Below, in pieces: positions 33,710 to 43,400 of a stretch of DNA of 64,000 bases (position 1 is its first letter; every line of letters starts with the position of its first letter). Location: the NCBI RefSeq assembly GCF_019880585.1, contig NZ_JAINVV010000006.1, positions 295,144 to 359,143 on the forward strand, written 5' to 3'. The notes under the pieces were generated by a model. The model ran no database searches. It was not told where the DNA came from and saw nothing but the letters and a program-made list of their open reading frames with translations. Made by a program: the position numbers and the translations under genes. The stretch comes from Sphingomonas colocasiae. Its GTDB lineage: Bacteria > Pseudomonadota > Alphaproteobacteria > Sphingomonadales > Sphingomonadaceae.

Positions 33710-35332
33710 TCAGATGGATTGGGTTTCGAGAAAGCGGCGCGTCATTTCGGGCAGCAATTCATGCTTCTTGACCTTGCCCGAGACGGTGACCGGCAACGCG
33801 TCGACAAAGGCGACGTAGCGCGGCACCTTCCAGCGCGAGACCCGCGCGCGCATCCATGCCCGAAGCGCCTCCGCATCGGGCGCGACGCCGGATGCGGGAC
33901 GGATCACCGCGCACAGTTCCTCGCCATATTTCTCGTCGGGCAGGCCGATCACCGCGACCTCGCCGACATCGGGATGCTGGAGCAGATAGGCCTCGATCTC
34001 GGCGGGATAGAGATTCTCGCCGCCGCGAATGACCATCTCCTTCAGCCGGCCGACGATCGCGACATACCCCTCCGCGTCCATCGTCGCGATGTCGCCGGTC
34101 CTAAGCCAGCCGTCCGCGTCGAAGGCGCGGGCGCTTTGTTCGGGATCGCCATAGCCGATCATCCGGCCGGGGCCGTCGACGCACAATTCGCCGGGCTCGC
34201 CGCAGGGCCGCACCCGCCCTTCCCCATCGACGATCTTCAGGGCGACGCCGGGCAGCGCAAGGCCCGAACTGTGCGTCTTGCGTTCGGCGGGGTCGCCCGG
34301 CCGCACCGTCGCGCAGACGCCGCAGCTTTCGGTCTGGCCATAGCCGTTGAGCATCTCGACACCGAAATGGCGCTCGCAGCGCGCCAGAAAGGGCGCCGGA
34401 ACCGCGGCGCCGCCGACGATGATCCTGCGCAACGCCGAAAGATCGCGGCGGCGCTCCGGATCGGCCTCCATCATCGCGGTCAGCATCGAAGGCACGCCGA
34501 TGAAACCGGTGCATGCCTCGCGCTCCAATATGTCGAGCGCTTCTCCCGCCCTGAAGATGTAGATGGGCAAAGTCGTCGCGCCGTTGGCGAGCGCGCCGGG
34601 CGTGGAATTGCCCGAGCCGCCGACATGGAACAGCGGAAAACCGTGACAGACCCGGTCGCCCGGCCCGAACCCCCAGGCGCGATAGGATCGCGCGCCGATG
34701 GTGACGATCGGGCCATGCGGCAGCAATGTCGCCTTGGGTCGGCCCGTCGTTCCCGACGTATATTGGATCATCAGCAGATCGGCCGGCTGGACGGATGGCA
34801 GCGGCCCTGCCGGGGCGGCATCCGCGATCATCCGATCGACGTCATCGCCGATATGGTGAAGCGCGCGCAGCGACGGCAGCTTGCGCCGCACGGTTTCGGC
34901 GATGTCGCGCATCCGCTCTCCGCCCGCCATCTCGTCATGAAAGACCGCGACCGCGTCGGCGGCGGCCAGCGCATAATCGAGTTCCGCCGCGCGATAGAGC
35001 GGGTTCAGCGCGACAAGCACCATGCCGGCCCTGGCGATGGCGAACTGGAGCGGAATCCAGTTGGGGTGATTGGGCGACCAGATCGCGATGCGTTCGCCCG
35101 GCCGATAGCCGGCGGCGATCAGCGCATAAGCGAGCCGCGTCGCGCGTTCGTCGAGTTCGGCGAAGGACCAGCGCGTCTCCGCCACGCCCGACTGGCAGGA
35201 AAAGACCACCGCCTCCGCATCGGGCCAGGCGGCGGCGGAGCGCGACAATGCGGCGCCAAGGGAAAGATCGTCCCGATCGCCGTCCGCGCATGGCGCGGCA
35301 TCGGCAAGCCAAAGCGATTGGCTGAGCGGCAC
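33710..35332 (-). CDS. AMP-forming acyl-CoA synthetase (FadD type)
   Basis: A protein of 540 residues with a full ANL motif set: YTSGTTGRPK, NGYGQTES, GWLRTGDI and, near the end, a SGKVKK lysine. It makes CoA esters from acids. The GTG at 35332 is supported by GGAGGG five bases upstream. It is divergent from the hydratase-like pair at 35529. In an estrogen-type pathway it could activate the acid produced during ring degradation. A second ligase is encoded at 19167 in the other cluster. Confidence 0.8.
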   Translation of the reverse strand: MPLSQSLWLADAAPCADGDRDDLSLGAALSRSAAAWPDAEAVVFSCQSGVAETRWSFAELDERATRLAYALIAAGYRPGERIAIWSPNHPNWIPLQFAIARAGMVLVALNPLYRAAELDYALAAADAVAVFHDEMAGGERMRDIAETVRRKLPSLRALHHIGDDVDRMIADAAPAGPLPSVQPADLLMIQYTSGTTGRPKATLLPHGPIVTIGARSYRAWGFGPGDRVCHGFPLFHVGGSGNSTPGALANGATTLPIYIFRAGEALDILEREACTGFIGVPSMLTAMMEADPERRRDLSALRRIIVGGAAVPAPFLARCERHFGVEMLNGYGQTESCGVCATVRPGDPAERKTHSSGLALPGVALKIVDGEGRVRPCGEPGELCVDGPGRMIGYGDPEQSARAFDADGWLRTGDIATMDAEGYVAIVGRLKEMVIRGGENLYPAEIEAYLLQHPDVGEVAVIGLPDEKYGEELCAVIRPASGVAPDAEALRAWMRARVSRWKVPRYVAFVDALPVTVSGKVKKHELLPEMTRRFLETQSI

Positions 35333-35528
35333 GTCTTCCCTCCCCGGTTCCGGTTCTCCGTCCCGACCGGGACCGCGAGACTGGAGGGATAGCGCGCACG
35401 CGCGACTTCACCTGCTCGCATATGGCTCAACTCCAGTCGTCTTCGGGCCTCCCCCAATTGCGGGCCGATCGATCGCGCCATTATACCCGATCCACCCCCC
35501 TGCCCCTTCGATCACCAGAGAAAATCGC

Positions 35529-36044
35529 ATGGATGATCTTCCAGATATTATTAAGGACTGGATCGGACGACCGATGATCATCGTCGATCATGTCGTCACC
35601 GTCGAACAAGGTCTTTGGACCAATTTCTGCGTCGCGATCGAAGACGGAAATCTTCTTTACTGGGACTATACGGCGTCGCGCGACCAGACCGACAGCGTCA
35701 TCGCGCCCCCGGCGATGCTGCCGAGCTGGGCGGTGGAGCATGACTGGGTGCCCGGCCGCGATCGCCCGGCGCGGCGGACGCTGGAGCTGCATTTCATGGT
35801 CAAGGACACGCTTGGCCTGCGCAACGGCATCGTGACCGAGGTCGAGCTGGAGCTGCACGCGCCGCTGCGCGCGGGCGAATCCGTTCGCGCCGAGCAGATC
35901 CTGCGCAGCGTCGGCCCCGAGCGCGAAACCCGGCTCGGCACCGGGCGGAACTGGGAGATCGACGTGCAGTATCGCAAGCCGGACGGCAGCCTTGCCGGCA
36001 TCCAGCGCCTTCATTTCCTCGCTTACGGAAAGGTGGCGGCATGA
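35529..36044 (+). CDS. MaoC-like dehydratase, N-terminal-type subunit
   Basis: A protein of 171 residues with the FAS1-type dehydratase fold seen in N-terminal halves of two-domain MaoC hydratases (DYTASRDQT, DRPARRTLELHFM). It appears to lack the Asp-His catalytic pair. The next gene encodes the catalytic-type partner and overlaps by four bases, so together they should form a heteromeric enoyl-CoA hydratase like ChsH1-ChsH2 of steroid side-chain breakdown. It opens a long plus-strand operon reaching 47075. Confidence 0.7.
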   Translation: MDDLPDIIKDWIGRPMIIVDHVVTVEQGLWTNFCVAIEDGNLLYWDYTASRDQTDSVIAPPAMLPSWAVEHDWVPGRDRPARRTLELHFMVKDTLGLRNGIVTEVELELHAPLRAGESVRAEQILRSVGPERETRLGTGRNWEIDVQYRKPDGSLAGIQRLHFLAYGKVAA

Positions 36045-36520
36045 ACACGCCGATGCGCGGAACGATCGCGCCACGGGCGGGAGACCGCCTGCCCGAACTC
36101 GTGATCGGCGTCACCCGCAAGATGATCATCGCCGGGGCGACCGGCAGCCGGGACTGGCAACCGCAACATCATGACAAGGATGCCGCGAAACAGGCCGGCC
36201 TGCCCGACATCATCATGAACAACTATACCCAGGCGGGCCTGATCAGCCGCTACGTCACCGACTGGAGCGGGCCGATCGGCCGCATCGGCCGACTGAAATT
36301 TTCGATGCGGCGACCGATCTGCCCCGACAGTCAGGTCCATTTCAGCGGGCAGGTCGTCTCCGTCGAAGAGAATGGTGATCAGATCGCGTGGATCCAGCTC
36401 GATGTCGCGATGAAACAAGGCGACACTCTGCTGACCTCCGCCTCGGTCCGGCTCGCCATGCCAGCCGATGCGAGCGCGCGCTCGCCATGGCGCTGCCCGC
36501 CCGACGAATGGCGCCCTTGA
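36041..36520 (+). CDS. MaoC-like enoyl-CoA hydratase, catalytic-type subunit
   Basis: A protein of 159 residues with the hydratase-2 type motif: D38 in SRDWQPQ and H43 in QHHDKDA, five residues apart as in R-specific hydratases. It overlaps the FAS1-type partner (ATGA), which indicates a fixed pair. It should add water across a 2-enoyl-CoA double bond. It is followed after about 100 bases by an acyl-CoA dehydrogenase that could supply its substrate. Confidence 0.75.
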   Translation: MNTPMRGTIAPRAGDRLPELVIGVTRKMIIAGATGSRDWQPQHHDKDAAKQAGLPDIIMNNYTQAGLISRYVTDWSGPIGRIGRLKFSMRRPICPDSQVHFSGQVVSVEENGDQIAWIQLDVAMKQGDTLLTSASVRLAMPADASARSPWRCPPDEWRP

Positions 36521-36622
36521 ACCGAATGACCGGCCGGGAATGTGAGCGCCACCCGAGTTGAGGGGGAGGCCATCAGTCCGCACAGTCCACCGCATATCGA
36601 GCCCCTGGAGCGCGCGACATCA

Positions 36623-37768
36623 ATGGAATTGGGACTTTCCGAGGAGCAGCGCCTGCTGCAGGACACGGTGCGCCAGCTCTGCGAGAGCCGGTTTCCGCTC
36701 ACCGCGTTGCGCCGGACCGAAGCCGATCCCGCCGGTCTGGATCGCGCCTTCTGGGCGCAGCTCTGCGACATCGGCGTGCCGGCGATGCCGATCGCGCCCG
36801 AACAGGGCGGGCTCGGCTTCGGCATGCTCGAAACCGCGCTCGTCTTCGAACAGCTCGGGCGGCAACTCGCGATTACCCCGCTTTTCACCAGTTCGCTGGT
36901 CGCCGCCGCGCTGTTCGCCGCCAGCGGTGACGCGCTGCCGCGAGACCAGTGGCTGGCGGAGATCGCGCAAGGGGCGATCGTCGCGGTCGCCATGACCGAG
37001 CCGGGTGGATCACCCGATATCGCGCGCTGCACCAGCCGTTTCGATCGCACATCCGATGGCATCCGCTTGAGCGGCGTGAAGCATTTCGTGCCGTTCGCGT
37101 CGATCGCATCGGCCCTGCTGGTCATCGCCCGCGACAGCGCCGGCGGCGCGCCGGCCGCGCTGCTGGTGCCGCGCGACACGCCGGGCGTCACCATCCGCCA
37201 TCAGGCCAATCTCGCCACCGAACCCTATTTCGAGATCACCTTCACCGGGGCCATGCTGCCGGCGGAGAATCTGCTCGCCATCGACGATCTGCCCGGCATC
37301 TGGCGCGAAATCTCCGCGCGCGGCCATATCGCGCTGGCCGCTCAGGCGGTGGGCGCGGCGCGGCACGCCCATGAGATCAGCCTTGCCTATGCCAAGACGC
37401 GCGAGGCGTTCGGCCAGCCCATCGGCGGCTTCCAGGCGATCGCCCATTATCTGGCCGATGCGATCGTCGAGATCGAGGGATGCCAGATGCTGTTCCATCA
37501 GGCGGCCTGGTTCCATGATCAGGGGCTGGCGTTCGAGGCGGCGGCGGCGATCGCGAAACTGCAGGCCGGCGCGATGTTCCGTCGCGTCTCCGCCCTCGCC
37601 ATCCAGATCCATGGCGGCATCGGCTATACCAGCGAGGCGGATCCCCAGCTTTTCTTCCGCCGCGCCAAGCAATGGCAATTGCTCGACGGCGGCGATGCCT
37701 ATCTGGAAGACGAGATCGCGCGACTGACGATCGATCCGGCGATGCCCGGCGCGCGAGCGGCCGGATGA
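36623..37768 (+). CDS. Acyl-CoA dehydrogenase
   Basis: A protein of 381 residues with an N-terminal ELGLSEEQRLLQDT, middle-domain AMTEPGGSPD and a C-terminal IQIHGGIGYTSEADPQLFFRR, a full three-domain acyl-CoA dehydrogenase. The open frame extends to a GTG at 36542, but the domain starts at ATG 36623. It overlaps the next hydratase-family gene by four bases. In the steroid literature such FadE proteins work as heteromers, and two more occur nearby (47841, 56467), so the partner is uncertain. Confidence 0.8.
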   Translation: MELGLSEEQRLLQDTVRQLCESRFPLTALRRTEADPAGLDRAFWAQLCDIGVPAMPIAPEQGGLGFGMLETALVFEQLGRQLAITPLFTSSLVAAALFAASGDALPRDQWLAEIAQGAIVAVAMTEPGGSPDIARCTSRFDRTSDGIRLSGVKHFVPFASIASALLVIARDSAGGAPAALLVPRDTPGVTIRHQANLATEPYFEITFTGAMLPAENLLAIDDLPGIWREISARGHIALAAQAVGAARHAHEISLAYAKTREAFGQPIGGFQAIAHYLADAIVEIEGCQMLFHQAAWFHDQGLAFEAAAAIAKLQAGAMFRRVSALAIQIHGGIGYTSEADPQLFFRRAKQWQLLDGGDAYLEDEIARLTIDPAMPGARAAG

Positions 37769-38514
37769 CCGCGCCCGCCACCATCCGCGTCGAACGGACC
37801 GGCGCGGTCGGGCTGATCACGCTCGACCGGCCGGATCGGCTGAACGCCTATACCCCAGACATGGGCGACGAACTGGTCGACGGTTTCCGCGCACTCGCCA
37901 CGGACGGCGCGGTCGGCGCGATCGTCGTCACCGGCGCGGGCCGCGCCTTTTGCGCGGGCGCGGATCACGATTTTCTGGGTGGGCGGCTCAGCCGGCGCGG
38001 CAAGCCGATCGGCGAGGAGCATTTCGTCGCGGGCTTCACGGAGGAACTGTTCTCGCTGCCCAAGCCGACCATCGCCGCCGTCAATGGCCCGGCGGTGGGC
38101 ATCGGCGCGACCATGCTGCTGTCGTTCGACTTCCGCCTTGCCGGGCGCGGCGCCAGCTTCGGCTTTCCCTTCGCAAGGCTGGGCCTGATGCCGGGCATGG
38201 GATCGACCCATCTTCTGCCCGCGATCGTCGGCGCGGCCCAGGCGCGCCAGATCCTCTTGTCGGGCGCGACGCTGGACGCGGCGCGAGCGCGGGAGATCGG
38301 CCTGGTCGGTGAGGTGCTGGACGACGACGCGTTGCACGACGCCGCGATCACGCTCGCCGAACGGATCGCCGCGCTCGACGGCGCGGCGATCGCCGGGTGC
38401 AAGCGCGCGCTGAACCAGGCCGGCCTCACCGCCTTGCGCGCGGCGGTCGCGCAGGAACGGCAGGAAACCGCGACTCTCAACGCAAGCAGGCGCGCCGCCG
38501 CCGAAGGGCAATGA
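37765..38514 (+). CDS. Enoyl-CoA hydratase/isomerase family protein
   Basis: A crotonase-fold protein of 249 residues with AFCAGADHDF and GIGATMLLSFDFRL. The two canonical hydratase glutamates are replaced (Met at ELA, Ala in PFARLG), which points to isomerase or ring-opening function. Its start overlaps the acyl-CoA dehydrogenase stop, and its stop overlaps the next MaoC gene. It is a step in the plus-strand CoA operon; exact chemistry is unknown. Confidence 0.75.
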   Translation: MTAPATIRVERTGAVGLITLDRPDRLNAYTPDMGDELVDGFRALATDGAVGAIVVTGAGRAFCAGADHDFLGGRLSRRGKPIGEEHFVAGFTEELFSLPKPTIAAVNGPAVGIGATMLLSFDFRLAGRGASFGFPFARLGLMPGMGSTHLLPAIVGAAQARQILLSGATLDAARAREIGLVGEVLDDDALHDAAITLAERIAALDGAAIAGCKRALNQAGLTALRAAVAQERQETATLNASRRAAAEGQ

Positions 38515-38987
38515 TCACCATGGAAGAGATATTGTTCGACGACATCGCCACGCTCGAGAGGCGGATATCCGACGATTACGGCCCATGGAGCGAGGCGCTG
38601 GACGTGCCGCAGCCGATGATCACGGCCTTCGCGGAGATGACCGGGGACCGGCAATGGATCCATGTCGACACGGATCGCGCGGTGGCGGAAAGCCCGTTCG
38701 GCACCACCATCGCGCACGGCTTCCTGGTGCTCAGCCTGTCCGCCATCATCAAGAACAGCGCCGACTACGCCATTGTCGGCCATGCCAGCGCCCTCAATTA
38801 CGGGCTGGAGAAAGTGCGCTTCGTCTCGCCCGTGCCCTCCGGTTCGCGGATCCATGGCCGCACGCGGATCGCGCGGGTGGCGCGCGAAAAGGGCGGCACG
38901 ATGCTGACCGTGCAGGTCGCGATCCACATCGTCGGCGCCGAACGGCCGGCGCTGTGTTTCGACTGGATGCTGCTCTACCGGGGATGA
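38511..38987 (+). CDS. MaoC family (R)-enoyl-CoA hydratase
   Basis: A hot-dog-fold protein of 158 residues with the catalytic Asp-His pair D46 and H51 in MTGDRQWIHVD, and PFGTTIAHGFL following, a standard MaoC/PhaJ hydratase signature. Start 38511 overlaps the previous stop; ATG 38520, with GAAGGG eleven bases upstream, is also possible. It is a single-domain hydratase, unlike the pair at 35529, and probably serves a different ring or chain position. Confidence 0.8.
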   Translation: MITMEEILFDDIATLERRISDDYGPWSEALDVPQPMITAFAEMTGDRQWIHVDTDRAVAESPFGTTIAHGFLVLSLSAIIKNSADYAIVGHASALNYGLEKVRFVSPVPSGSRIHGRTRIARVAREKGGTMLTVQVAIHIVGAERPALCFDWMLLYRG

Positions 38988-38994
38988 GGGCGGG

Positions 38995-39468
38995 ATGACG
39001 ATGATCGAGACCTTTCCCCTGCCCGTCACCGACAATGTCGTCGATGCCGGTTTCTGGCGCGCCTGTGCCGACGGCCGGCTGACCGTGCAGAATTGCCGGG
39101 CCTGCGGCCATGTCCAGCATCCGCCGCGCGCGATGTGCCCGGCGTGCCGATCGACCGAGCTGGGCTGGCGCGACACGGCGGGGACGGGACGGATCTGGTC
39201 CTTCACCGTCGCGCATCCGCCGCTGCTGCCAGCCTTCGCGGCGCTCGCTCCCCATGCGGTCGCGCTGGTCGAGCTGGACGATTTCCCCGGCATACGCATG
39301 GTCGGCGCGCTGCTGCGCGACGGCGCCACGATGTTCGGCGGCGTCGATCCCGCCACGCTTTCGATCGGCGCGCCCGTGCGCGTCGGTTTCGTGCCGATGG
39401 CCGACGACGTCGCCCTGCCCTGCTGGACGCCCGTGAACCCCGATCTTTCGAAGGACAATGCATCATGA
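38995..39468 (+). CDS. DUF35 zinc-ribbon/OB-fold protein
   Basis: A protein of 157 residues with a rubredoxin-like zinc ribbon, CRACGHVQHPPRAMCPAC, followed by an OB-fold that begins near TGRIWSFT. DUF35 proteins partner thiolase-like enzymes; the ChsH2 DUF35 domain joins Ltp2 to form a retro-aldolase in steroid side-chain degradation. A thiolase-like gene of the Ltp2 kind lies five genes downstream (44798) in the same operon and is the likely partner. Its stop overlaps the dioxygenase start. Confidence 0.75.
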   Translation: MTMIETFPLPVTDNVVDAGFWRACADGRLTVQNCRACGHVQHPPRAMCPACRSTELGWRDTAGTGRIWSFTVAHPPLLPAFAALAPHAVALVELDDFPGIRMVGALLRDGATMFGGVDPATLSIGAPVRVGFVPMADDVALPCWTPVNPDLSKDNAS

Positions 39469-40433
39469 CGGTGAAGGCGCTTGGATATATCGGCCTGGGC
39501 AGCAGCGATCCCGCCGCCTGGCTTCGCTTCGGCACCGACATGCTGGGCATGATGCCCGCACGAGCGGTGCCGGGCGAAGGCTGGGGTCCGATCGAGGACG
39601 GCCGCATTCCCGGCGTGGCGCGCGACGGCACCGTCTTCCTCAAGATGGACGATCGCCAGTGGCGCATCGCCATCCACCCCACCGACGGCGCGCGCGAACT
39701 CCTGTATATGGGGCTGGAGCTGGAAGACCATCTCGCCATGGAGCGCTGCGCGCGGATGCTGCGCGACGAAGGCCATGAGGTGCGGCCCGCGCGGCCGGAG
39801 GAAGCGCGCGCGCGCGCGGTCACGGGCCTGTTCTTCACGGAAGACCCCGCGGGCAACGCGCTGGAATTCTTCCATGGGGCGACGACCGACTATAATTTCG
39901 CCTCGCCCGTTGCGGGCCAGCGTTTCCTGGCCGGGCATCTGGGCCTGGGTCATGTCAACCTGTTCGTCGACAACCAGCCCGCCTGTTTCGATTTCTACAC
40001 AAGGCTGCTGGGCTTCAGGCTTTCCGACTATATCAGGTACGGAGACGAGGCCGCGCTCCAGTTCCTGCGCTGCAATCCGCGCCATCACAGCATCGCCATG
40101 CTCGATTTCGGCGTGGGCAACACCCTCCAGCATCTGATGGTCGAGATGGAGACCATCGACGATGTCGGGAAAGCGCTGGACCGCGCCAGGAAACTGGGCT
40201 TCGCCACGGTCAGCTCGCTCGGCCGCCACCGCAACGACGGCACGCTGTCCTTCTATATGCGCTCGCCCGGCACCGTCGATGTCGAGATCGGCTGCGAGGG
40301 CAAGATCCTCGACGAGACCTGGACCGCCAACGAATTCTGCGAGGGCGACGTGTGGGGGCATGACGGGCTGGTGGAGGCGGTGATGGAAGCCGGCGATGTC
40401 GCGCGCCGCAAGGTGGAGGCCGGATCGCGATGA
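39465..40433 (+). CDS. Type I extradiol dioxygenase (EdcB/OecC-like by context)
   Basis: A protein of 322 residues with two VOC modules and the iron ligands H163 (GLGHVNL), H223 (TLQHLMV) and E274 (VDVEIGC), with the histidine pair in NPRHHSI near the active site. It should open a catechol ring. It is longer than, and clearly different from, the dioxygenase at 23649. It overlaps the indolepyruvate ferredoxin oxidoreductase gene by four bases, the pairing reported for estrogen A-ring cleavage (4-hydroxyestrone 4,5-dioxygenase). The steroid substrate is an inference. Confidence 0.8.
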   Translation: MTVKALGYIGLGSSDPAAWLRFGTDMLGMMPARAVPGEGWGPIEDGRIPGVARDGTVFLKMDDRQWRIAIHPTDGARELLYMGLELEDHLAMERCARMLRDEGHEVRPARPEEARARAVTGLFFTEDPAGNALEFFHGATTDYNFASPVAGQRFLAGHLGLGHVNLFVDNQPACFDFYTRLLGFRLSDYIRYGDEAALQFLRCNPRHHSIAMLDFGVGNTLQHLMVEMETIDDVGKALDRARKLGFATVSSLGRHRNDGTLSFYMRSPGTVDVEIGCEGKILDETWTANEFCEGDVWGHDGLVEAVMEAGDVARRKVEAGSR

Positions 40434-43400
40434 CGGCGATGGCCGGGATCGATACGGACTATCGGCTGGAGGATCGCTACACCCGCGACCATGGCCGCGT
40501 CTTCCTGTCGGGCTCGCAGGCGCTCGTCCGCCTGCCGATGATGCAGCGGCAGCGCGATCTGGCGGCGGGCCTGAACACCGCGGGCTTCATCTCCGGCTAT
40601 ACCGGCTCGCCGCTCGGCGGCTACGACATCGCGCTCAAGCAGGTGCCGGACCTACTCGAGCGGCACCACATCCATTTCGAGCCCGGCATCAACGAGGATA
40701 TGGGCGCCACCGCCGTCTGGGGATCTCAGCAGGTCCATCTCGCCGGGCAGGCGCGCTATGACGGGGTGTTCGGCATCTGGTACGGCAAGGGGCCGGGCGT
40801 CGACCGGTCGGGCGATGCGCTGAAACATGGCAGCTATTCGGGTTCCGCGCCCAATGGCGGGGTGCTGGTGCTGGCCGGCGACGATCATGGCGCCAAATCA
40901 TCGACCATCGCGCACCAGAGCGATCATGCCTTCATCCATTTCGGCATGCCCTATTTCAATCCCGCGACGGTGCAGGACTATCTCGATTACGGGCTGCACG
41001 GCTTCGCGCTGTCGCGTCATTCGGGCTGCTGGGTCGCGATGAAATGCGTGACCGACACGATCGAGAGCAGCGCCTCCGTCGATGTCGATCCGGGCCGCGT
41101 CACCATCGCCCTGCCCGTGGAGGACGAGAGTGGCGGCACGCGCAACACACGCTGGGCCGTCCCCGCGATCGCCGCCGAAAAGCGCCATTATCAGGAAAGG
41201 CTGCCGGCGGTTCTCGCCTATGTCCGCGCGAACGGGCTCAACCGGACGATCATCGAAGCGCCCGCCCGGACACTGGGCATCGTCACCTCCGGCAAGGCGT
41301 TTCTCGACGTGATGCAGGCGATCGAGGAACTCGGCCTGAGCGAAGCCGACTGCGCCGCGCTCGGGCTGTCGCTGATGAAGATCGCCATGCCCTGGCCGCT
41401 CGAACCCGATGCCGTGCGCGCCTTCGCCGCCGGCAATCGCGAACTTCTCGTCATCGAGGAGAAACGCCCTGTCATCGAGGAACAGATCGCCCGGCAACTG
41501 ATCAACCTGGCGGATCGCCCGGCTCTGCTGGGAAAGCAGGACATGGACGGGCGCCCGCTCGTCCCCGCCGAGGGCGAACTCACGCCGCGCCTCGTCGCAC
41601 GGATCGTCGGCGAAAGGATCGTGGCGCTGACCGGCGACGCCCGCGTGGTGGCGGCGATCGACCGGATCGCGCGGGAGGATGCCGGCGGCGCGACGGGCGG
41701 TGCGTCGCTCGTTCGCCTGCCCAGCTTCTGCGCGGGCTGCCCGCACAACCGATCGACCAAATTGCCCGATGGCAGCATGGCGTTCGGCGGCATCGGCTGT
41801 CACGGCATGGCGACCTTCCTGCCCGAACGGAACACACCCACCCTGTTCCAGATGGGCGGCGAAGGCGCGTCCTGGATCGGTATGGCGCCCTTCACCGATC
41901 GGCGGCACATCTTCCAGAATCTGGGCGACGGCACCTATTATCATTCGGGCCTGATGGCGATCCGCGCCGCCGCCGCCGCGGGCATCAACATCACCTACAA
42001 GATCCTGGTGAACGACGCGATCGCCATGACCGGCGGCCAGGAAATCGCGGGCAAGATGCGCGTCGACGTGCTGACCCGGCAGCTCGAAGCCGAAGGTGTC
42101 CGCGCGATCGCGGTCGTGAGCGATCGGCCGGATGGCTATCCGAAAGAAGCCGGCTTCGCCCCCGGCACCACCATCCATCATCGCGACGCGCTCGACACGG
42201 TGCAGCGGCGCCTGCGCGAACTGCCGGGCGTCACCGCGATCGTCTACGACCAGAGCTGCGCGACCGAACTGCGCCGCCGCCGCAAGCGCGGCAAGGCCGT
42301 CGATCCCGACCATCGCCCCTTCATCAACAGCCGGGTGTGCGAGGGCTGCGGCGATTGCTCGGTCCAGTCCAACTGCATCGCGATCGAACCCGTCGAAACG
42401 GCGCTGGGCCGCAAGCGGCGGATCAACCAGTCCGCCTGCAACAAGGATCTGTCCTGCCTCGACGGCTATTGCCCCAGTTTCGTGACCGTGCGTGGCGGTC
42501 GCCCGCGCAAGCGCGCGGGCACCGGGGCAAGGGGCGATGGCGAGGCGATCGCCGCCACGCTGCCCGCCCCCACCATCGCATCGGTCGAAACGCCGTTCAG
42601 CCTGCTCATCACCGGCATCGGCGGATCGGGCGTGGTGACGCTGGGCGCGATCCTGGGCATGGCGGCGCATCTGGAGGGCAAGGGATGTTCGGTGCTGGAC
42701 GTGACCGGCCTTGCCCAGCGCAACGGCCCGGTCGCCAGCCATGTCCGTGTCGCCGCGTCGCCCGACGCGCTGCGCGCCACCCGCATCGCGCGCGCCGATC
42801 TCGTGCTCGGCAGCGATATCGTCGTGACCGCCAGCCCGGCGATGCTGGGCAGCCTGTCGCCCGGCCACACCCGCGCGATCGTCAACAATCACGTCTCCCC
42901 CACATCCGATTTCGCGAGCAATCCGGACCTGAACCTTTCTTCCGCCGCGATGGAGGAGATGATCCGCGCGCGGACCGGCCAGGTCGAATTCGTCGAGGCG
43001 AACCGCATGGCCTATGCCCTGATGGGCAACGAGGTGGCGGCGAACCTGATGCTTGTCGGCTATGCCGCGCAGCGCGGATGGCTACCATTCTCGCTCGCCG
43101 CGATCGACCGGGCGATCGAACTCAACGGCGCGTCCGTCGCAATGAACCGCCAGGCGCTGGCCTGGGGACGGATCGCCGCCGCCGAACCGGAGCGCCTTTC
43201 CGCGCTTCTGGCGCCGCCCCCGGCGGCCGACGCGGCGCCGGAAAGCCTGGACGCGATCGTCGCGCGCAATGTCGCGGAGCTCGGCGACTATCAGGATGTT
43301 CGCTATGCCGAGCGCCATCGCCGGCTTGTTCAACAGGCGCGCGCCGCCGAACAGGCGCTGGGCGGCGACGGTGACGCGTTCGCCAGGGCGGTCGCGCGCA

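Noticed and set aside
37965..40361. A 798-codon open frame on the minus strand, and similar long frames at 6851-9118 (+) and 40898-42892 (-)
   Set aside because: They lie antisense to well-supported genes, have Arg/His/Ala/Asp-rich composition with no domain, and are typical mirror frames in high-GC DNA.
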